Part shown: one piece after another, positions 24,917-34,456 of the stretch
How positions within the stretch are numbered: position 1 is the first letter of the stretch
Layout of the letters: the number at the start of each line of letters is the position of its first letter
Assembly: GCA_002310995.1 (NCBI GenBank)
Contig: DBYV01000055.1
Location: 15,427 to 79,426, forward strand
From: a bacterium UBP6_UBA1177
Lineage (GTDB): Bacteria; UBP6; UBA1177
DNA: 64,000 nt
Reading direction: 5' to 3'
Program-made: the position numbers and the translations under genes
The notes under the pieces: model-generated
Databases searched by the model: none
What the model saw: only the letters and a program-made list of their open reading frames with translations
Told to the model about the DNA's origin: nothing

Positions 24917-26515
24917 ATGAAACGCATTTATGCAGACGCCCTCATTATAGGAAGCGGGCTTTCAGGGCTTTCGACCGCTCTTAGTCTTGCTGAAAAAGGG
25001 CTTAAAACGGTAGTTGTCACAAAAGAGGCAATTGATGTTTCAAACAGCGCCAACGCTCAGGGCGGAATTGCAACTGTTACTGACTTCAACGTAGATTCCT
25101 TTGAAAAACATATTCAGGACACCATCACGGCAGGTGCCGGTCTCAACAACGAAAAGGCTGTCCGCTTTTTTGTAGAAAACGGCCCCGATGCCATCAAATA
25201 CTTTGAAAAATTAGGCTGCCACTTCACGGAAGATGCTCAGGGGCATCTTGACCTCGGACGTGAAGGAGGCCATTCTGAGCGCAGAGTCGTTCATGCAGGC
25301 GATATCACCGGTTTCGAACTGATAAAAGTCGTAAAGAAAGCTGTTCTGCTTCACTCAAATATCACCGTTCTCGAAAATCACACTGCGATTGACGTTATCA
25401 CCGAATCGAAGTTCATGTGCAGCGAAAGCAACAAAATCATCGGCGCATACGTTTTAGGCAAAAACGGCGAAATCCTTACGATTACCGCAAAAACAGTGCT
25501 TCTCGCGACAGGTGGATGCGGCAAAGTTTATCTTTACACATCGAATCCCGATGTTACGACCGGTGACGGTGTGGCAATCGGTTTCAGAGCCGGCGTTCCG
25601 GTTGTAAATATGGAGATGATCCAGTTCCACCCGACGATTCTCTACCACGAAAAAATCAAGTCAATGCTTATTTCCGAGGCTTTGCGCGGAGAAGGCGGCG
25701 TTCTCATAAACAAACGCGGTGAAACCTTCATGGAAAAGTACCATCCGCTCAAATCGCTTGCTCCGAGAGACATCGTTGCCCGTGCTATTGACCATGAAAT
25801 GAAAATGAGCGGCGACGACTGCGTATTCCTTGATATGACCAAGCTTGACGGTCACTTCCTGCAGCAGAGATTCCCGAACATTTTCAGAATCTGCATGGAG
25901 GCAGGAATAGATATGAGAACAATGCCGATTCCTGTCGTTCCTGCGGCTCACTATTCATGCGGAGGCTTGCAGAGTGAACCGACTGGCAAAACAATTATTC
26001 CTGGTCTATTCGTAAGCGGAGAAGTCGCACACACCGGGCTTCACGGCGCAAACAGACTTGCTTCCAACTCGCTTCTTGAAGCTGCCGTCATGGCAAAATA
26101 CGTTGCCAAAGAGATTATCGCATATCTCGGCGAATACTCAGGCGAATGTCCCGAACCTCCTGAATGGAATCCTGGAGATGCCGAAGACGAAGATGAAAAG
26201 ATCATCATCAAGCAGAACTGGGACGAAGTGCGCCGCATAATGTGGAACTATGTCGGAATCGTCCGCAGCAATAAACGCCTTGAGCGCGCTCTGGCAAGAC
26301 TGGAACTTATGAAACACGAAATCAACGAATACTACTGGAATTTCAAGGTTTCGCGTGACCTTCTTGAACTCAGGAACCTCACTCTCACGGCCGAGCTCAT
26401 TATAAAAAGCGCGATGAAACGCAAAGAGAGCCGCGGTCTGCACTACAACATTGATTATCCGAAAACACTGCGCGAAGCAAAAGACACCATTCTGACACCG
26501 TCGGAAATTTTGTAA
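24917..26515 (+). CDS. nadB: L-aspartate oxidase
   Basis: FAD enzyme that oxidises L-aspartate to iminoaspartate, the first step of de novo NAD synthesis. The FAD-binding start is LIIGSGLSGLSTALSLAEKG (8-27), followed by SNSANAQGGIAT, the substrate region LGREGGHSERRVVHAGD (the Arg/His set of the succinate dehydrogenase family), and HGANRLASNSLLEA. Length is 532, as in E. coli (540). The alternative, a fumarate reductase subunit, is less likely because no iron-sulfur subunit is nearby and the C-terminal part matches NadB. nadA and nadC are not in the window. AGGAGAG precedes the ATG. Confidence 0.92.
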   Translation: MKRIYADALIIGSGLSGLSTALSLAEKGLKTVVVTKEAIDVSNSANAQGGIATVTDFNVDSFEKHIQDTITAGAGLNNEKAVRFFVENGPDAIKYFEKLGCHFTEDAQGHLDLGREGGHSERRVVHAGDITGFELIKVVKKAVLLHSNITVLENHTAIDVITESKFMCSESNKIIGAYVLGKNGEILTITAKTVLLATGGCGKVYLYTSNPDVTTGDGVAIGFRAGVPVVNMEMIQFHPTILYHEKIKSMLISEALRGEGGVLINKRGETFMEKYHPLKSLAPRDIVARAIDHEMKMSGDDCVFLDMTKLDGHFLQQRFPNIFRICMEAGIDMRTMPIPVVPAAHYSCGGLQSEPTGKTIIPGLFVSGEVAHTGLHGANRLASNSLLEAAVMAKYVAKEIIAYLGEYSGECPEPPEWNPGDAEDEDEKIIIKQNWDEVRRIMWNYVGIVRSNKRLERALARLELMKHEINEYYWNFKVSRDLLELRNLTLTAELIIKSAMKRKESRGLHYNIDYPKTLREAKDTILTPSEIL

Positions 26516-26541
26516 CTGTAAAAATACATGGAGGCGGCATC

Positions 26542-28314
26542 ATGAAAAGATTTACGTCAGCGGCAATCCTTATTTTCATGCTCTTTTTCGGAGCAGCCTG
26601 CGGTGGTTCTTCTAAAAACGAAGAAAAATCCGATACCGATGTAGAAACCAATGACATCGAAAATACTGACGAAGATACCGAATCGCTGCCTGATGCAGAC
26701 GAACCTGTTTCAGAAGAGCCCGAATTTGATGAAAAAAAGCTGGAGAGTATCAAAAATCTTGCCGAAGAATATGTCAATTCCGCTCATGGAACCGGTGTTG
26801 TGATTGGTTTCGGGAAAGATGAACTCACTTCCATAGCTTACGGTATCCGCAACAGCAAAACACAGGAACCGCTTTCGACAGACGATCTTTTTGATATCGG
26901 AAGTATTACCAAAAATTTCACCGCCGTTACAATGCTTCTTTTGCAGGAAGAAGGTAAAGTAAACCTCGACCAGACGATTGACAAATGGTTCCCCGACTTT
27001 GAAAAAGGTGACAAAATCACTGTCAGAATGCTCCTCAACCACACATCCGGCATTCTGGAATGGAACGAATTCGACGATCTTGAAGGTATGGTAGACAAGG
27101 TCAACGGAAAATTTAACTTCGAACCCGGAACCGACTGGTCGTACAGCAACACGAACTTCGTTATCGCAGGGCTTATCATAAACAAAATTACCGGAAAAGA
27201 TGCTGTTGAAGTTATCCGTGAAAAAATACTTGATCCGCTCGGAATGACTCACACTTTTATGAAAAATTTCGAAGAGTATCCGTTGGATGACAAGGCTCAC
27301 GGACACACCTTCGACGAGTACGGAAATATTGTTCCTTATGAACTCAACGAACGTTTCTGGACTGCCGGCGGAATCGTCTCAAACGTTGAAGATATGTTCA
27401 AATACGCTTACGCGCTTTTCAACGGAGAGCTCCTTTCCGAAGAGAGCATGAAGGAAATGCTTGATTTCGTGAAAGTCTCAGGAATACCTGTTTACGGGCT
27501 CGGAATGATGTATGACAAAGGACATCACGGTGAATTTTACACACACGGGGGAGATGTTATCGTAACTGCGGCTTTGATTGCCTTCTACCCTGAAACCGGC
27601 GAAATACACATACTGTTTAACAACTTCAGCGGTAGTTCAAGCACCCTCGCTATTCTCAACGACTGGATGGAATATGTTCTTGCGGACGAGGGAGAAGCAG
27701 AAAAAGGGACGGTTTTTCCTGATTGGAACGAGCTTGTTGATAACGGAGACGACACTCAGATTTTCTCCCTTTACGCGCCGCTTCCTGATTACGAGTCCGA
27801 AGAACTGAACGAATCCATAGGGTACTTCATCTATCCCGAAGATTACATACCCGATTTTTACTGCAGTCATTATGCGTTCAAATCACAGGGTTATGTAAAA
27901 ATCATACAGCAGTGTATGGAGCCTGAAAGATATTACCAAGGCACCATCAAAGTCGGAAGAACCGATATCGACATGTATCTCGGCAATTTTGAATCAGCAG
28001 TCGAATCAGGCGAGCCGACGCAGAATTTCTATATCACGAAATACGATTACTATTACGATCTCGAGACAGATTTTCTCTCTAAAATATGCTACTCGCTTGA
28101 AGAAAGTGATCCCGACAAATACATGATGATTTCAAGCAGTCAGCATCCCTCCGGTACTGAGTATTACACCATTTGGGGAAAATCAAAAATGGCTGAAAGC
28201 ACAAGAGCTAAAGGATGCGAGTGCTACAACAAAGATGAGACAAAACGCGAATGCACTGAAGAGGAACTTACGGAAAACGAAACCACTATTCTTAATATAC
28301 CGACATTACTTTAG
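26542..28314 (+). CDS. Lipoprotein serine hydrolase of the beta-lactamase/DD-peptidase (class C) fold, copy 1
   Basis: GGAGG precedes the ATG. Lipobox GAAC (Cys20), then an acidic linker (about 25-65). The catalytic domain holds SITK (Ser121-Lys124), YSN (201-203) and HGG (335-337), the three active-site motifs of the class C/EstB/AmpH group. These enzymes act as D-amino-acid peptidases, esterases or beta-lactamases, and which one applies here cannot be told. After about residue 390 comes a C-terminal region of about 200 residues with many Tyr and Asp and a Cys pair, shared only with the neighbour in this window. The product is 590 residues, anchored in the envelope. It forms a tandem pair with the next gene, 9 bases away. 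Confidence 0.88.
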   Translation: MKRFTSAAILIFMLFFGAACGGSSKNEEKSDTDVETNDIENTDEDTESLPDADEPVSEEPEFDEKKLESIKNLAEEYVNSAHGTGVVIGFGKDELTSIAYGIRNSKTQEPLSTDDLFDIGSITKNFTAVTMLLLQEEGKVNLDQTIDKWFPDFEKGDKITVRMLLNHTSGILEWNEFDDLEGMVDKVNGKFNFEPGTDWSYSNTNFVIAGLIINKITGKDAVEVIREKILDPLGMTHTFMKNFEEYPLDDKAHGHTFDEYGNIVPYELNERFWTAGGIVSNVEDMFKYAYALFNGELLSEESMKEMLDFVKVSGIPVYGLGMMYDKGHHGEFYTHGGDVIVTAALIAFYPETGEIHILFNNFSGSSSTLAILNDWMEYVLADEGEAEKGTVFPDWNELVDNGDDTQIFSLYAPLPDYESEELNESIGYFIYPEDYIPDFYCSHYAFKSQGYVKIIQQCMEPERYYQGTIKVGRTDIDMYLGNFESAVESGEPTQNFYITKYDYYYDLETDFLSKICYSLEESDPDKYMMISSSQHPSGTEYYTIWGKSKMAESTRAKGCECYNKDETKRECTEEELTENETTILNIPTLL

Positions 28315-28323
28315 GAGAGCAAT

Positions 28324-30174
28324 ATGAAAAAACTTCTCACAGCAATGATTATTATTTCGATGCTTGTTTTCGGAGTATCCTGCGGAAGTTCTTCCAAAAA
28401 CAAGGAAGAGACTCCTGACACAGACAATGCTGACACAGAGACAGACTCTGATACCGACACAGAAACAGAGAATACAGATACTGACAACACTGATGATGAA
28501 AAAGAAGATGGCGACTCTGACGACGAACCGAAACCGAAACAGCCTCTGACCGACGAAGAAAAACTTGAAAGCATTAAAAATCTTGCCGAAGAGTATATGC
28601 ATTTTGCGCATGGAACCGGCGTTGTTGTCGGATACGGTTACGACAAGCTTACTTCTTTTGCAATAGGAGTTCGTAACAGCGAGACAAAAGAACCGCTTCA
28701 GGCAGACGATCTTTTTGAAGTCGGCAGCATAACCAAAAATTTCACTGCCGTAACCATGCTCCTCTTACAGGAAGAGGGAAAAATCGACCTTGATCAGACA
28801 ATAGACAAGTGGTTCCCCGATTTTGAGAAAGGAGACATCATCACCGTCAGAATGCTGCTCAACCACACTTCAGGTATCATGGAAATGAGTGATGTTATGG
28901 ACCCCGAAGATGTTGTCGAAGATGTCAACGGACGTTTTGACTTCGAACCTGGGACTTCATGGACTTACATCAACGCAAATTTTGTTCTCGCAGGACTGAT
29001 TATGAGCGAAGTTGCAGGAAAACCGGCACACGAAGTCATCCGCGAAAAAATAATTGAACCGCTCGGTCTCAAAAATACTTTTATGAGAGGCTTTGAAGAG
29101 CATTCTGAAGAAAACAAAGCTCACGGACACGCTTACGATGCTCACGGAAGCATCGTTCCTTACGAATATCAGCACAAAGCGTGGACGGCAGGTTCTCTCG
29201 TTTCCAATGTCGAAGACCTTTTCAAATACGGCCATGCACTTTTCCATGGACAGATCCTGTCAGAAGAAAGCATGAACCAGATGCTTGACATAGTTGACCT
29301 TCTCGGAACCCCGATGTACGGGCTTGGAACGCAGTACGGAAAAGGCTCTCACAGTGAATTTTACGGTCACGGCGGTGATGTTTTCGCGTCGCACTCAATG
29401 CTTTATTACTACCCTGAAACCGGCGAAATCCACATCATTCTCAACAACTTCAATGAAAGCAAGGACATGTATGTCCTCAACGATGAGATTGAATATGTTC
29501 TTATGAAAGACAATCCTGCAAAAAAGAAAACCGCTTTTCCGGATTGGGACAAACTTATAGACAAAGATGAACACACTCAGGTTTTTGCCCTCTATTCGAT
29601 AATGGCAGATTATCCGGTATACAATCTTGATTACGGCATCGGCTACTTCGTTTATCCCGAAGACACCTACATCAACTACTACTGCACTCAGTATATGTTC
29701 AGATATCCCAGCAACGGCGGAACAATTGTAAAAATCGCTTCTGAATGCATTGAACCTAAAGAATATTATGTCGGGCCCTTCAAAGTTCAGCGCACTGACA
29801 TTGACATGTATCTCCGCGATTTTGAAAAAGCTCTCGATTCGGACGAACCGACACAGGACTTCACTCTTACAAAATACGACTATTTCTACGATCTTGAAAA
29901 TGAGTATGTGTATAAATACTGCTATTACCTTGAAGACAATGATCCTGACAAATATATGCTCATTGCAAGCGACACAAATCCGTCAAAAACCGAGTTCTAT
30001 CACGTTTGGGGAAAGACAAAAATGGATGCAAGTGTCAATCTGACAGGTTGCCACTGCTACAACAAAGCCAGCAAAGAGCGTGAATGCACCGAAGATGACG
30101 AATATCCGCCGAAAGAAGACTCTGAAGAACCGGAAGAAACCGGCGACGATGATGAAATCCCGGATAACGAATAG
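28324..30174 (+). CDS. Lipoprotein serine hydrolase of the beta-lactamase/DD-peptidase fold, copy 2
   Basis: Tandem paralogue of the preceding gene; about half the residues are the same by eye and both catalytic and C-terminal regions align. Lipobox VSC (Cys20), a longer Thr/Asp/Glu linker (about 25-78), SITK (135-138), Y-I-N (214-216) in place of YSN, and HGG (348-350). The C-terminus carries an added acidic tail ending in DDDEIPDNE. AGGAG precedes the ATG. A role in envelope or peptidoglycan chemistry is inferred. Its stop is followed at once by a copy of the 17-bp repeat also present at 13098. Confidence 0.88.
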   Translation: MKKLLTAMIIISMLVFGVSCGSSSKNKEETPDTDNADTETDSDTDTETENTDTDNTDDEKEDGDSDDEPKPKQPLTDEEKLESIKNLAEEYMHFAHGTGVVVGYGYDKLTSFAIGVRNSETKEPLQADDLFEVGSITKNFTAVTMLLLQEEGKIDLDQTIDKWFPDFEKGDIITVRMLLNHTSGIMEMSDVMDPEDVVEDVNGRFDFEPGTSWTYINANFVLAGLIMSEVAGKPAHEVIREKIIEPLGLKNTFMRGFEEHSEENKAHGHAYDAHGSIVPYEYQHKAWTAGSLVSNVEDLFKYGHALFHGQILSEESMNQMLDIVDLLGTPMYGLGTQYGKGSHSEFYGHGGDVFASHSMLYYYPETGEIHIILNNFNESKDMYVLNDEIEYVLMKDNPAKKKTAFPDWDKLIDKDEHTQVFALYSIMADYPVYNLDYGIGYFVYPEDTYINYYCTQYMFRYPSNGGTIVKIASECIEPKEYYVGPFKVQRTDIDMYLRDFEKALDSDEPTQDFTLTKYDYFYDLENEYVYKYCYYLEDNDPDKYMLIASDTNPSKTEFYHVWGKTKMDASVNLTGCHCYNKASKERECTEDDEYPPKEDSEEPEETGDDDEIPDNE

Positions 30175-30183
30175 CGTAACGGC

Positions 30184-30200
30184 GTGACGACGTAACGTCG
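30184..30200. repeat. 17-bp repeat at a gene end, copy 2
   Basis: GTGACGACGTAACGTCG, one mismatch from the copy at 13098-13114. Both copies sit at the 3' end of a plus-strand gene. Adjacent words (GCGTAACGGC) look like further degenerate units. It lies in the 46-base gap between convergent genes. Confidence 0.6.
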
Positions 30201-30220
30201 AGGGCGCACAATTAAAAAAA

Positions 30221-30544
30221 TCACAGATTTCTTTTAACTAAATCTTCGAGTTCCTCTTTCGGAACAAGACCGACTGAAGTTTCAATTTCCTGACCGTTTT
30301 TGAAAACTTTGATGCAGGGAATTCCGCGGATTTTGTACTTGAACGAAAGTTCCATGTTTTCGTCGGTATCGACCTTTACGAATTTGACATTTGCATTGTC
30401 TGCGTAGTCGTTCGAAAGCTCTTCAAAAATCGGTCCCAGCATTTTGCAAGGTCCGCACCACTGAGCCCAGAAATCGACGATTGCGACACCTTTGAAATCA
30501 ATGACTTCAGCCTGAAAAGTTTCTTCGTTTGCGTGAATAAGCAT
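30221..30544 (-). CDS. trxA: Thioredoxin
   Basis: The 107-residue protein is a complete thioredoxin: VDFWAQWCGPCKML with the redox pair Cys30/Cys33, KVDTDEN, and the cis-Pro loop RGIPCIKVFKNG, where an extra Cys precedes a Lys-Val. It reduces protein disulfides in the cytoplasm. GGAGGAG precedes the ATG. It is the last gene of a tight minus-strand operon that begins with glgC; the function does not obviously relate to glycogen. Confidence 0.96.
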   Translation of the reverse strand: MLIHANEETFQAEVIDFKGVAIVDFWAQWCGPCKMLGPIFEELSNDYADNANVKFVKVDTDENMELSFKYKIRGIPCIKVFKNGQEIETSVGLVPKEELEDLVKRNL

Positions 30545-30552
30545 ATCTCCTC

Positions 30553-31089
30553 CTAATTGAAAACTATTTTTTTAACGCCGTTTTTGCTGAGTGAGAGAAC
30601 TTCCCTTTCAAGGTCGGGATAGTCTTTTTTACTCTCGTTTCCTTCGTTGCTTACCTGAATTTTGTAGAAAAACGCGGCAACAGGAGCTTTCTCGCCCTCG
30701 ATGTGGAAAAAGAAAACCTTATCGTCCTCGATTTCAATCGCTTCCTTACTCTCCCCTTTCACCTTCGGAACAATGTTGTAAAGAGATTTCATCGAGCAGA
30801 ATTTTCTGACGGGTACGAATCTGCCGTCCTCAAAGCACGAAACGTCATCGCTGCTTTTGAAATTGATTTCCTTGATGTCTGTGAACTTGAGCATAAGCTC
30901 GTTCACACCTTGCGCAGCCATAACAGTTGTCGTCTCGACAAGCGACTTGGTGTTGCTAAGCTGTGCAGCTTCGATTTTTACGATTTTTCCCGAAATTTTT
31001 TTGCCGTTTTTGAGCGTAATCGTTGCGTTCTGCGCGAAAACTAAGGATGAAACAAGCAGAACTGCCAGAAACAAGAAGATTTTTTTCAT
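30553..31089 (-). CDS. Small secreted protein, unknown
   Basis: ATG at 31089 follows TTGGAGG. The 178-residue product has a signal peptide (about 1-19, ending VFAQ). The start of the mature part, ATITLKNGKKISGKIVKIE, is the beta-hairpin pattern of many small secreted proteins that carry a 'KxGxxxxGxV' repeat. The rest has two cysteines (about 88 and 101) that could pair. The family is unknown. It sits 12 bases after the preceding gene and 8 bases before trxA. Confidence 0.75.
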   Translation of the reverse strand: MKKIFLFLAVLLVSSLVFAQNATITLKNGKKISGKIVKIEAAQLSNTKSLVETTTVMAAQGVNELMLKFTDIKEINFKSSDDVSCFEDGRFVPVRKFCSMKSLYNIVPKVKGESKEAIEIEDDKVFFFHIEGEKAPVAAFFYKIQVSNEGNESKKDYPDLEREVLSLSKNGVKKIVFN

Positions 31090-31101
31090 AATAACCTCCA
31101 A

Positions 31102-32274
31102 TTATTTTATTTCCATTTCCCACGGATGCTGTCTCTGATAGCGGAGAACATTGGTAAGAACCCGTTTTCTCGCAGCAACAATCTGGTTTTTCTTGTATTC
31201 TTCATGGTTTGCACGTCCGGAACGACTTTCGATAAAGCTTTCCTCGTCCAGAATCTGCACTTCAAACGGGAAGAAAAAGCGGTAAGTCGGTTTTGCCGGA
31301 TTTATCGGATCTTCCATAGTTATGAGAAGACGGCTTGTAAGCTGTATCGAAGAGTACGAAGTTGAAGAATAGAGATTTGTCTCCTCAATGTTCCTTTTCG
31401 TGATCTCAGCCTTTTCCTCAGGCGGAATTTCAAGATATTTTTCAAGGAATTCGGCAACATCTTCCTGTGACCACGATGAAAGGTCGTGCGATTTCAGCTC
31501 TTCGACGCCTTCGATGAAGCGCGGAATGTTGACGACGTTGTTTTTTGTCCTGCTCGGCTTGATATTGGCGAACGAAATGACATGATTTGTAGCGAAATAC
31601 CTGAGAACAAGAATGATATCGAGTTTTGTGTAGGTCACGATCCGCACTCCGACACGGTCAAAAATGTCGGCTGTGACATTCTCCTTTTTGTGAAGAAGTT
31701 TGAGAATAAGGCTGTCGCGCGACTTGTCGTTTTTTATCTCGAAAAGTTTAAGGCGTATTGCATCGTCACCTGTTCCGAGAAAATATCCCCCCGCAGCACT
31801 GCCGTTCAGATGCGAGCTGAAACGCTTGTAAATCTGATTTCTGATTCCTGGCATAAAACTTTTTGCAAGATCGTTCTCTACATGGGTTATCGTGTGGGCA
31901 ACCCGGAGAACAGCGCATGCCCACGCCTGTTCAAGTGTTTTTTCCTTTTCCGAAGCCTTTATCAGCAGACTCACGATGTCGTCATCACACAAAATGTCCG
32001 GTGGAATTATCAAAGTTTCCGTCTTTCCCTCCGGATCTTCCGCCAGATAAGTCTGGATAAAAGTTTTTGCCTCGCTCAAAATCGAAGAAACAGTCTCCGC
32101 AATCTCAGGATCAGTTATGTCGTAGCCGTAATTTTTTATAAAAAGAAGTCCCGATTCCCTGTCATGGACATTGAGTCTCTCGATGTCGATGAAACTTTTC
32201 TGTGAAAAAATCGCGTCAAAAAGTTCAAAAGGGAATTTCAGAAAATTCTTTTCAAGTTTGTTTCTAAGTTCCAT
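31102..32274 (-). CDS. Conserved hypothetical protein, possibly TIGR04552 family
   Basis: ATG at 32274 follows AGGAGAG; the extra 70 residues of the open frame upstream overlap the GH57 gene in another frame and are rejected. The 390-residue cytoplasmic protein has no signal peptide. A stretch near the middle (DIFDRVGVRIVTYTKLDIILVLRYFA) resembles the central part of RelA/SpoT-type nucleotidyltransferase folds, where D-x-x-G-x-R-I is common; this is a weak hint only. From memory it resembles TIGR04552, a family of about 370 residues in Deltaproteobacteria/Myxococcota with no known function. It is 7 bases from the GH57 gene. Confidence 0.65.
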   Translation of the reverse strand: MELRNKLEKNFLKFPFELFDAIFSQKSFIDIERLNVHDRESGLLFIKNYGYDITDPEIAETVSSILSEAKTFIQTYLAEDPEGKTETLIIPPDILCDDDIVSLLIKASEKEKTLEQAWACAVLRVAHTITHVENDLAKSFMPGIRNQIYKRFSSHLNGSAAGGYFLGTGDDAIRLKLFEIKNDKSRDSLILKLLHKKENVTADIFDRVGVRIVTYTKLDIILVLRYFATNHVISFANIKPSRTKNNVVNIPRFIEGVEELKSHDLSSWSQEDVAEFLEKYLEIPPEEKAEITKRNIEETNLYSSTSYSSIQLTSRLLITMEDPINPAKPTYRFFFPFEVQILDEESFIESRSGRANHEEYKKNQIVAARKRVLTNVLRYQRQHPWEMEIK

Positions 32275-32281
32275 ATCTCTC

Positions 32282-34453
32282 CTACACGTCCCAAAGTTTG
32301 AAAAGGGCTGCATCATCAGGAACAGTAACTTCAATAGAACCGTTTCCCGGAATTCTTTCGAGTTCGATTCCTTCGTTTGAAAGAATTTTGAAGTAGACTT
32401 TCGCTTTTTCGCCCGCTTTGAAACCGATTTTTTTGGAATAGAGGGAAAACTCCATAACTTCGTCGAAAGCGGCCTCGCCTGCACCGACCATATCCGCTAC
32501 TCTGCCCGATTCATTGCTACAGTGGATAAGGAAAGGTGTTTTTTCGATTCTCACCATCGGAAGGGCAAAGTCGATGTTCTGGTGATCCATCAAAAATCCT
32601 TTGATAAAGTATTTTTTGTGTTCGTAGAAATGCATCGGATTCGTAAGCTGGATTCTGAAAAACAGTTTTTCGCGGTTGAATCCGTAAAGAATTTTGTCAA
32701 CAAGTTTGATCGAATTGTACATCGCGCCGCCCGCTTTCCGCGAATTTTCGAAAAATCCAGCACCTGCCCATTCGTAATAACCGTTATTTCTGCCCGAAAT
32801 TATTGGATTTATCTCGGTCGTCGGATCTACAAAAAGGCTTGTTTCCGAATTTGACGAAATAGGAATATCGAGGAATGTCGGGTAGTTCATCCCGAGCAGA
32901 TTGTAGACCCTGCGCAGATGACGCCTGAAAAGACGGTCGAAAAGCCAGTCGTTTTCAGTTGAAAACTGCGGACCGTACCACCAGAACCAGTCGCTTCCCT
33001 CGGCACGGTAGAGGCAACGCATGACTTCATTGTGAATCTGCGGCTCGACAACGTGGTTAAGGCTGTATTTCGCATAAAAATCGCGGACACGTTTCAGATA
33101 ACCCCACGCCGAATTGTCTTCATCGTTTCCGATCCAGATTTCGTAATTTCCGTTTATCCAAGAACCGGAATATAAATTGTCAACTACCGGAAACTTGTCT
33201 AACCCACATGAAATTACATCACTGCAAGTTGTTGTTTTTATTTCAGGATCGTTTTTCAGTCTCGTAAAGAGCTCTTTTAAGAAATGTTCTCCGTTATCGG
33301 GGTAAGATTCCCAAGCGTTCTCGCCGTCCATAATGACTGAAACGACAGCTTCTCTGTTTCCGTGAAAATTAGCCGCAGCGTTTTTCACATAGTTTACAAA
33401 AATATCGGCAGCCTGCTCCGGCTTCATCTGCGAAAACGAGAATCCGAGCAGATCGGAAAGATATTTGTCTCGGAAAAAAGCAGTAACACTCTCGTTTTTC
33501 TCAGATTTCAGAAGATATGGTGTGTAAAGCACTTTTGCCTTGTCGGAATTTCCGAGAGATTTCATAAGTATCGTTTCATCAGTCGCGAGCCATTTTACCC
33601 CTGCATTCGCGGCTGCTTCAATTATTTCAGGTGCGACAGAACCTTCAGCCGGCCACATTCCGTCGATATTTCTGCCCCAGGTCTCTTCGCTGAAGCGTTT
33701 TCCTTCCTCAAGGTGCCATTTCGCGTCTTCGGGATAGGAAAATTTTGCCGGAAGAGGTGCGCTCATGCACCTTTTTGCTATATCGGTATCATAAACCAGC
33801 GGAAAAATCGGGTGATAGAAAGGGGTGAATGAAATCTCGATCACTTTTTCTTCGGCAAGACGCCTGTAAAGCGGAATTATCTCACGCAGAACTTTCCGCT
33901 GGATTTCAAGCAGATCCTCTTTGTCGTTTTTAGTGAAACCGCAGTCTTTTCTGTCAAGTTCAACAAGTTTTTCGAACTTCTCTCGCGCCATGAAACCGAA
34001 CCATTTCAGGTTGAAAAGAACCTGGAGATCGAGAATTTCGTCATCCGAAAAAAGTTTCGCCGTTTCGACCCAGTCGAGCTTTTTTTCGTAGCGCAGCCTT
34101 TTGTTGAGGAGCTCGTTGTAACGCGGCGAAGTCCTGACAAGTCTGTCCCAGTTCAGCATGAAAAAGTTCTTGACTACAAATGCCTTTTGCTCCTCTTTCA
34201 TCTCGGCGGGATCAAGAAGAGTATGCTCGAGCCATGCATCGGTTACACTGTTTTCAGCATAGTCTTTGAGCTGCTCGATAAGTGACGGAACGACATTTAC
34301 AACTCCGCGAACGCCGTATTTTTCCATTGCGAGCGGCAGATCGTAGTAGCCTTTCAGCGCGTGAAGACGAACCCACGGCATCAGATATTTGTTCCTGATA
34401 CAGTCCTTGTAAAAAGGCTGGTGCATATGCCACAGAAAAACGAGTTTAGTCAT
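32282..34453 (-). CDS. Glycoside hydrolase family 57 alpha-glucan enzyme
   Basis: The 723-residue protein opens with the GH57 sequence LVFLWHMHQPFY. WPAEGSVAPEI (about residue 265) carries the catalytic Glu nucleophile region, and VIMDGENAWE (about 375) the acid Asp, both as in GH57 amylases/amylopullulanases and 4-alpha-glucanotransferases. No signal peptide, so it is intracellular. The gene lies 3 bases downstream of glgC, which supports a role in intracellular glycogen branching, debranching or breakdown. Exact activity cannot be read. The C-terminal 200 residues are a beta-rich domain. Confidence 0.88.
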   Translation of the reverse strand: MTKLVFLWHMHQPFYKDCIRNKYLMPWVRLHALKGYYDLPLAMEKYGVRGVVNVVPSLIEQLKDYAENSVTDAWLEHTLLDPAEMKEEQKAFVVKNFFMLNWDRLVRTSPRYNELLNKRLRYEKKLDWVETAKLFSDDEILDLQVLFNLKWFGFMAREKFEKLVELDRKDCGFTKNDKEDLLEIQRKVLREIIPLYRRLAEEKVIEISFTPFYHPIFPLVYDTDIAKRCMSAPLPAKFSYPEDAKWHLEEGKRFSEETWGRNIDGMWPAEGSVAPEIIEAAANAGVKWLATDETILMKSLGNSDKAKVLYTPYLLKSEKNESVTAFFRDKYLSDLLGFSFSQMKPEQAADIFVNYVKNAAANFHGNREAVVSVIMDGENAWESYPDNGEHFLKELFTRLKNDPEIKTTTCSDVISCGLDKFPVVDNLYSGSWINGNYEIWIGNDEDNSAWGYLKRVRDFYAKYSLNHVVEPQIHNEVMRCLYRAEGSDWFWWYGPQFSTENDWLFDRLFRRHLRRVYNLLGMNYPTFLDIPISSNSETSLFVDPTTEINPIISGRNNGYYEWAGAGFFENSRKAGGAMYNSIKLVDKILYGFNREKLFFRIQLTNPMHFYEHKKYFIKGFLMDHQNIDFALPMVRIEKTPFLIHCSNESGRVADMVGAGEAAFDEVMEFSLYSKKIGFKAGEKAKVYFKILSNEGIELERIPGNGSIEVTVPDDAALFKLWDV

Positions 34454-34456
34454 GGA

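Noticed and set aside
24917..26515. nadB as a fumarate reductase flavoprotein
   Set aside because: No iron-sulfur or membrane subunit nearby, and length and C-terminus fit L-aspartate oxidase.
31486..32205. Plus-strand 239-codon open frame opposite the hypothetical gene of the glgC operon
   Set aside because: The minus-strand gene fits the operon spacing and has a good ribosome-binding site; the other strand has neither.
32275..32484. N-terminal 70-residue extension of the hypothetical gene next to GH57
   Set aside because: It overlaps the GH57 C-terminus in another frame, is basic low-quality sequence, and AGGAGAG stands before the ATG at 32274.
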